DNA from: Acanthaster planci
Lineage: Eukaryota; Echinodermata; Asteroidea; Valvatida; Acanthasteridae
Reading direction: 5' to 3'
Assembly: GCF_001949145.1 (NCBI RefSeq)
Contig: NW_019091501.1
Span: 248,001-312,000, forward strand
Length of the DNA: 64,000 bases
Part shown: positions 58,801 through 64,000 of the stretch, piece by piece
Numbering within the stretch: position 1 is the first letter of the stretch
How the letters are laid out: each line of letters opens with the position of its first letter
Position numbers and translations under genes: made by a program
The notes under the pieces: generated by a model
Told to the model about the DNA's origin: nothing
The model's database searches: none
What the model saw: only the letters and a program-made list of their open reading frames with translations

Positions 58801-61800
58801 TAGCAGAACCACACAGCATTGGCCTCTAACTGTACCCTGTTCCATAATGTCATCCAGTTGAAAGGTAATAAGAGCATCAGCTCTTCAACGACCATGTCAC
58901 TAGCAGTGCAGGCTGAGTTTGCTTCATTAGGTGATTTTTGGGGGTTTTATTTTTGTTTTTTGGTTGTTCTTTGCAGCGGTTCCTCAGGCTATTCTTGCAG
59001 ATTGTCCCTACAAGCAGCTCCTTGATGTTCCGTCATCCTTCGACTTCCATGAAGACTACTTCAAGGTCTTTGTGCCTCTGCTGCTGCATGAGATATGGGC
59101 TCAGGTATAACAGCAATCTGTTTGGAGGTTTTAAACTGTACACCAAATGTCTATTTGGTCTGTTCAATGTGTACTGTTACCTATAGTTCACAGCCTTAAG
59201 GACTGCTCCTTCTCAAATTAGTTACAGAGATTTTATGAGGAATGCAAATTACTGTTACAAGTTCACTCTGGTCCTACATGCACGTCTACATTGAGACAGG
59301 TCTCAGCAGTTTTTGGAAGGGGGGATGAGAGATTACTTTACGTCCGTCTCTTTGTTTTGGCTTAAGGGTGTGGAAGTGGGAATGAAACATTGCCTACATG
59401 TAGGTTAGTATAGCTTTGTGATATTCCTTGAAAGATAACATTACAGAAATGTACCATTGGCTTCCTGCAAAGGAAATCAGTGAGTTTTTTAGGAGTTAGG
59501 AAGATCCCTAGCAATGGTAATAAAGGATTTAACCCTAAATGAGTGGCGGGTTGGACAGCTTCTGCCTCTGCTGATATTTTTTCTGATGCCTCCTTGGTAC
59601 ATTGAGGAGCTGAGCCTTTAGGAGATTTTAGAGTATAAAACTCTTTGCAGTAATTTTCACACTAATTTTTTTAATCTGTGCTTGCGCAGCACCCATTTTT
59701 CGGAGACAGGTCAGCCAAAAAGTATTCTTTATCTGTGTAGCTCTGTGCATGCAGGCTGCAAGTACCCTTGATCTTCAAATGATTGTAACAACAGAAACCT
59801 TGTACTTGTATCTGAATAAGTTCAAACGCCAAATGTGTAATGATAAGGACTGTCTTAACATGCGCTTCAAGTTCTAAGAAAAGGAACATAGCACAGCCAA
59901 GTTCCTGTTAGATAAATAACTCGGTTCTTCAAGGGTTAAGCAGGGCCCTCCTCAAAACCTATTTGCTTGTGTAGAATGCTGGAGAGGGGAAGGTTAAGGT
60001 GTTCAAAGTTCAATTGCATGCTCGATATGCAGACTTACCTGAGAAGATGCCATCACTGGGGGGCACACACATACTTGTTCGTTGTCAACTCTGAGTTATG
60101 TGTGTATATGAAATTGATGGCTACATGGCTTTAAAATCGTTTAAGGCATGTTCATATAAATAATGATTGTTTTAAATGTCATTATTTATCCAGCTGCAGA
60201 GTAAAGTTGAAGTTGGCTCAGCCAGCATTGAAGCAGCTTTTGTGGAGTGCAGACACAAAGAGCAGAGACAGACTGGGCTTCTGCTGAGTTGCACCTTCAA
60301 AGGCAAGTGCTTCATACACCTGTTGTTTCGGCAGGGTGTGGATTTGAATCAGGTTAAAGCAGTGAAGAAGTGGAAAATATTGTTGAGTCGTGGAGAAATT
60401 CTGAGGCAATCTGTGCTTGGATTGCCACTAGAGAATGCTGCTTTGCTTGGGTAGTTCTTGTGGCTGTGGTGACTGCTAACTCTGCTCAACTTGCTTGTAG
60501 TTCACTACTTGATAAGTCTGAGGAAAATTTAGGAAAAAGAGAGTTCAGAGGATTTTCCTAGAAAAAAACTTGTTCACGTTTGACCTTTGCAAGATTCATA
60601 CCCTGGTCACAGAATCAGAAAACAGCAATGAGTGTGGCTACAATCTCCCTGATTTGAGGACTTGATTTTTTTTCTTCTATCGCCGAATTAGCCAAGGTCA
60701 AGCTTAAGCCCACTTTCCCCAGCACAGTGCCATGCCATCATTTAATGGCATTAAGTTACACTTGGCCTTTCACTAAGACACAGTCAACAAAAATGAGTTT
60801 TACATCACCAGAACCACTTTAAGAGAATCTTGCGCAATGGAAATCAAATGGAACCCATAACATTTTGCACCTGTAAACGTCCTGTTTCATCAGGATGCCA
60901 AACTAAGAATAATGTCAAAAAGAGCTCAAATTGTTCTTTCTTATGCAAACTAAAGCTAGAAACTTTAAAACGTAATAGCACTTGATTTGACACTCATGTA
61001 ACTTGTTGCGCTTACTCAGGCCTGGCCCAAGTAATCAATCTTCCAAGTCATTTACTTGGGGAGGTATTCTGTAATAGAATGCAAAAACATGGCTACTTAG
61101 TTGAACGATAGGAAGGAGAGTTGTAAATTGTTCAGGAAAATTATTGCATGTAGGGGCAGATTGGCTCACGTTAAGTAAGTTAGGTGTATACATGAATATA
61201 GAGTGAAGGTGAGATACTTGTATATATACACGTATACGATATTGGTTACCAAATGTGTGACATCTAGATGAGGAAAATGGTTTTTAGTAAAAACATGATG
61301 ACGAGCGACTTTTGTACATCGTCATATGTCACTGTCAAAAAATCGGTCTGACAAGCACATAGTTTGCCAAATAAACAGAACAGAATGGTAATATGGTGTC
61401 TGTAAGTGTTTACACCGGGCTTCAAATGAAGAAATATTGTGTGATGGCCGTGGATTGACTTCAGATTTCCTTGGACTGCAAACCGTAACTGTCGACAGTC
61501 GCGCTCGTAACAGCTGTACCAACTGGTGGAGACACGACAAAGGTCGCGACCCCATCCTTGTCTGTTGTAGGAAACATTTCATGTGCATGTTACCCATACA
61601 TACTGGGTACGAGGCAGTGTTCATGTGGTTTTACTGGAACGTACACCAGCTAGTGTTGGCTCAACGCAGTACACAATGCACTCTCGTAACATGTTACGAA
61701 CAGGACATGATTGCAGTCACGGTGAGAAAAGTCTGCAAATTTAATTCATGGCAACAGTTGCAGATTCCTTGGGCGTTCTAAATTTACAGATGGCTTATTT

Positions 61801-63884
61801 TTAATTGATTGAGGCAACTGAGCAAGCTAAAACTTTTGGCGGTGATAGAGCAGCATCATCGTGTACGTTTGTAACCGCTCAGGACACTACGTGTTACGAA
61901 CGTTACTATAAACTAAGATGACAGTACAAAATACACGATCTGTCAATTATTCAACTGAACATACGTAGAACCATTCAGAAAGCATAACATCATCAGACAC
62001 AACCAAAACAAGTTAAATGACATTTGTAACTGTCATTACAAACTTTTTAATTCATTATTGCCATGTCATATTTTGGTGTCTCATCTACAGCCATTACCAT
62101 CATGTTTAGTCCTCATAAAAATGTGGTGGTTGTGTTCATGTTAACAATATTTTTGCATTTATAACTTCATGTATTGGAGTCCACATTAGATACATTTCTT
62201 TTGGGACTACACATCCAGATTGTTTTAAGCAGGTTTTTATATACCCATTCTCATGTCAATCGTGTGGATGTCTGTTGCTTTCAACAGTTTAAATTTGTAT
62301 TACATATTTCATTTCTTCATGACCATTTGGCCCGATTGTGCATTGCATTGTAACCTGAGATTGTTCATGCTTGCATGCATGCTTGCCTAAACCTATGACG
62401 ACATCACGGATAAGCACAAGAGAAGATGCCGAACACGCTGTATGTGGAATCCAATCAAATTTTATCTCTTGGAAACAGTTCAAGGGGCCAAAGCAACCTG
62501 CCCTGTCAGCCCGCAGGATGTCATTAAGGTATCCCCAAGTGAAGAAGACCCAACCTGTAGTTGGTGTCCATTGCTGGCTGTGGTGACAGATGTGACCCGC
62601 GTCGTCCTCAACACCACAGGAGCAAGAAACCTGAATCACAGTGAGTTTGTGAACTGCGTTCACATCATACACGGGTTTGGTTTGCATAGATTTGTGATTA
62701 AACCGTAAGCCCCCAAATCCCTCAGAGTTTGTCAGAAAGTTGCGCAGTATTTAGCAACATTTACAGGCCAGTAACTTCTGCTCCAACAAGGAGGTTGAAC
62801 AGCTATATAGTGTTGTAGATTGCCAAGTCAGTTGATTTGACTTTGATTGTGGTTGGTTTTGAATGTGATTTGATTTTGATTTAATCTAATATGAAAATGA
62901 TTGGGTTTATCAGAACTTATTTAGGTCTGGTCTGGTTTGGTTTGGTTTGGTTTGGTTTGGTTGGTGTTTGGGGGGTTGGGGTTCGGTTTCTTGTCTATTG
63001 CAGATCTGTTCTCGCAGTGGTGACACAAATACTGATGTACATGTAAGTACAGAATTTCTAACCAATTTTGCTGGACCTCTTTCAGTCTTTTCTGCTTTGC
63101 AATCTTTGTGCAGATGCATCTGTCAACGTACAGGGCCTACCACGGACTGAGGAGAAACTGTTTGAAGTGTCAGTGCTCATTCTTGCCAAAAGTGAGGAGA
63201 TTTACCGAGCGTTGTCTGCTACCACAGGACACAAAGTTAGGTTGAAGGTAATGAACATCTAATGCTTAGATTTCTCGGACAAAACATCAGTAATCCAGTC
63301 AGCAGAAATGCAGACATTCCCTCCAGGACTTTTACTGGCTCAGTTATTCAGTTGAGGGGCCATTCAAAATTGTCAATGTTTTTACTTCAAATTTTCATTT
63401 CCAAATGTGGATGAGTTGGTCAAAGGAGGTAATTGAAAATCAAAATTCAGTTTCCATTGAAAAAAAAAACACAATCTCTCTCAGCTCTTTTCAGTTGAAT
63501 TTGGTGAAAAGACTTGGGCCAAGGTCAACCCTGTTAATTACATTGAATGGCAAGTCAGTTTTTCCACAATGAACATTCAAGGATTGTGGATGGATCTCAA
63601 GTTTTAGAACAAAACCCCAAATGCATCAAACATTAATAATTTTGATTAGCCCTCGGTGAAATCATTTTCATCAAAGCATCACCAAAGGTTTCGTCAATTT
63701 AAACTATACTCTGTGATCCATTAACCATTTTCAGGTCCTCCACTCCCTGGTGTCGGCCATTCACCAGTTCCAAGGCCTGATATCCCTCCACAAGTGTGGT
63801 ATCATAGCCTCAGACATCCTGAGGTTCCGACGTATGGAAGTCTTCTCGTCGGCATCGAGCAGTGCACCATCAAACATGAAACCG
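46592..63884 (+). CDS. SETX: Senataxin orthologue, N-terminal part (helicase domain beyond the window)
   Basis: Fourteen exons: 46592-46822, 47887-48006, 49722-49953, 50085-50204, 51058-51229, 51902-53118, 53779-53862, 54456-56570, 56946-58202, 58977-59104, 60194-60302, 62479-62640, 63114-63247, 63735-63884. All junction phases agree, giving 2077 open codons; MDIGENCPACQW at 46610 has the better Kozak context and would give 2071. Senataxin is a nuclear SF1B RNA/DNA helicase that resolves R-loops and aids transcription termination. Hallmarks seen are an N-terminal Cys motif with KCMGAYHKAREQL (human: LECVAEYHKARDEL), VPITEVLWHPYLLFH (human VPLLEILKYPYLLLH), FWPLLQCLAFLMDKVGRVVW, PFLWMTLYVNSLMDFG, then a long disordered acidic middle, then ARFSMEDLFCWVIGWN, DYFKVFVPLLLHEIWAQ and PQDVIKVSP, which lead into the helicase. 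The last exon ends in CCG|GTGAGA, so the gene continues to the right. Confidence 0.93.
47023..47613 (+). mobile_element. TTAA-flanked MITE (piggyBac-like), copy 1, SETX intron 1
   Basis: 591 bp bounded by TTGACCACTTCCTGCTGGGG and the inverted CCCCGGCAGGAAGTGGTTAA. The ends fit TTAA followed by CCACTT..., as expected for piggyBac-type insertion, with one end mutated to TTGA. The interior includes ACAAAAGACCGTACTTGGAA. It has no ORF and is non-autonomous. Confidence 0.6.
48717..49284 (-). mobile_element. TTAA-flanked MITE (piggyBac-like), copy 2, SETX intron 2, opposite orientation
   Basis: 568 bp bounded by TTAACCACTTTGCGCCGGG and CCCGGCACGAAGTGGTTAA (near-match). Read on the minus strand it matches copy 1 along most of its length, for instance ACAAAAGACCGTACTCGGAA and the GCATTAG-free stretch around CAGGCCTGGCTGAAATACTC. 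Orientation is opposite to copy 1. Confidence 0.6.
50285..50497. repeat. Long palindromic element with hammerhead-like core, SETX intron 4
   Basis: Arms of about 85 bp (CATGAGAAATAGGTTTGCGG... and its inverted copy ending near 50497) are roughly 85-90% complementary. The apex at 50373-50403 reads CTGAGGA, then C, then GGCCAG-AGCACA-CTGGCT, then GAAAC. CTGANGA, a stem and GAAA are the conserved core parts of a hammerhead ribozyme, although one extra unpaired C follows CTGAGGA here. It may instead be a simple palindromic MITE with a hairpin loop. Confidence 0.6.
51902..53118 (+). other. SETX: SETX exon 6: end of N-terminal domain and first SUMO-type motifs
   Basis: The first part (PFLWMTLYVNSLMDFG onward) is helical and corresponds to the human N-terminal helical-repeat domain. 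The second part is disordered, with an IKSE site (about 52848) and the SIM-like DVVISISDDSSDEAF (about 52954-52998). Confidence 0.75.
53205..53365. mobile_element. Inverted-repeat element in SETX intron 6
   Basis: Arms of about 65-70 bp face each other: GTGCGCCCCCAAGAGTTTGC on the plus strand and GTGCGCCTCCAAGAGTTTGC on the minus strand from 53352. They continue through GTTGACCAATCA / GCTGACCAATCA. The arms are about 80% identical, fitting an old MITE. Confidence 0.6.
53985..54245 (+). repeat. Degenerate tandem repeat, about 45-60-bp unit, SETX intron 7
   Basis: Four to five units share CCAGAATGT, (C)CCAGGTTATGTCACNCA, and TCAGNTNNTGC segments, near 54000, 54045, 54100, 54160 and 54200. The array is old and diverged. 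Confidence 0.5.
54456..56570 (+). other. SETX: SETX exon 8: acidic disordered region with SUMO-site cluster
   Basis: A 705-codon exon dominated by Ser, Asp and Glu. SUMO-type psi-K-x-E sites are VKNE (about 54838), VKKE (54898), IKEE (54978) and VKQE (56078). SIM-like segments are EIIDLENYN (about 55939) and LIEISSDEGDY (about 56000). Phase 1 at both ends. Confidence 0.7.
56946..58202 (+). other. SETX: SETX exon 9: disordered segment into pre-helicase motif
   Basis: Ser/Thr/Pro/Gln-rich for most of its 419 codons, then switches near 58100 to the conserved ARFSMEDLFCWVIGWNSQWL, matching the segment that opens the conserved C-terminal half of senataxins (human VKEVLKWKYEMFLNFG). Confidence 0.7.
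60303..62478 (+). other. SETX: SETX intron 11, GC-AG type
   Basis: The donor is AAAG|GCAAGT, the classic GC donor context, and the acceptor is TTGGAAACAG. Joining restores phase 1 and the conserved run CTFK-VQGAKATCPVSPQD. Reading through the donor instead meets a stop about 50 codons later. Confidence 0.6.
62924..62965 (+). repeat. SETX: (TTTGG)n microsatellite in SETX intron 12
   Basis: At least five consecutive GGTTT units, preceded at 62820-62890 by a looser GATTT/TTTGA-rich tract. Confidence 0.8.
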
Positions 63885-64000
63885 GTGAGAAACCAGCCTT
63901 AAGAGGCTCACCAGCCACAACAAACTCTTGATGAGCTAAAATTGAGCATCTGAAACTTGGAATATTCTCATCAGCAATCAAGGGCAAAAATTTGACAATT

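Noticed and set aside
60302-60454. Read-through of SETX exon 11 past the GC donor
   Set aside because: The extension ends in a stop and loses the conserved senataxin sequence that is restored by the GC-AG splice.
1-64000. CRISPR arrays, operons or phage genes
   Set aside because: No regularly spaced identical repeats, no dense ORF packing; intron-containing genes show this is eukaryotic nuclear DNA.

Overview
This window is animal nuclear DNA: genes are split by GT-AG introns, the spacers are long and AT-rich, and small inverted-repeat transposons are common. The gene content (a senataxin orthologue, a class A GPCR, secreted FAMeT-like proteins), the heavy use of the palindrome TACATGTA and the CAGTGGCG-ended elements fit a marine invertebrate, most likely a non-vertebrate deuterostome such as an echinoderm. 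That placement is inference. A 336-base assembly gap lies at 44670-45005.

Layout. Bases 1-13600 hold no gene I can support; there are repeat relics, a tRNA-like SINE relic and one convincing orphan minus-strand promoter near 5440-5576. A two-exon plus-strand gene (13918-20499) encodes a 1275-residue, mostly disordered, probably nuclear protein that I do not recognise. A minus-strand GPCR with an intronless coding region (24812-26017) has a traceable 5' UTR intron and a CRE+TATA promoter near 26700-26754. At 28592-29110 there is a decayed gag-like or repeat-encoded ORF.

Between 30444 and 37283 two four-exon minus-strand genes form a tandem duplicate. I spliced both by hand: signal-peptide exon, then three coding exons, every intron in phase 1, with exon 3 exactly 195 nt in both. 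They encode secreted proteins of 264 and 254 residues, with a possible FAMeT-like fold in the C-terminal half. A block upstream of both start codons is also shared.

From about 46533 to beyond the right edge lies the N-terminal part of a senataxin (SETX) orthologue on the plus strand. Fourteen coding exons join in one open frame of 2071-2077 codons. They cover the conserved N-terminal helical domain, a very large acidic disordered region rich in SUMO-type motifs, and the region leading into the helicase, which itself lies outside the window. The introns carry several inverted-repeat elements, including two opposite-facing copies of one TTAA-flanked element on either side of exon 2.

The genes do not form a shared pathway: this is an ordinary metazoan neighbourhood. 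The most unusual points are the diverging secreted tandem pair, the inverted elements around SETX exon 2, a hammerhead-like hairpin in SETX intron 4, and regulatory motifs carried on transposon relics.
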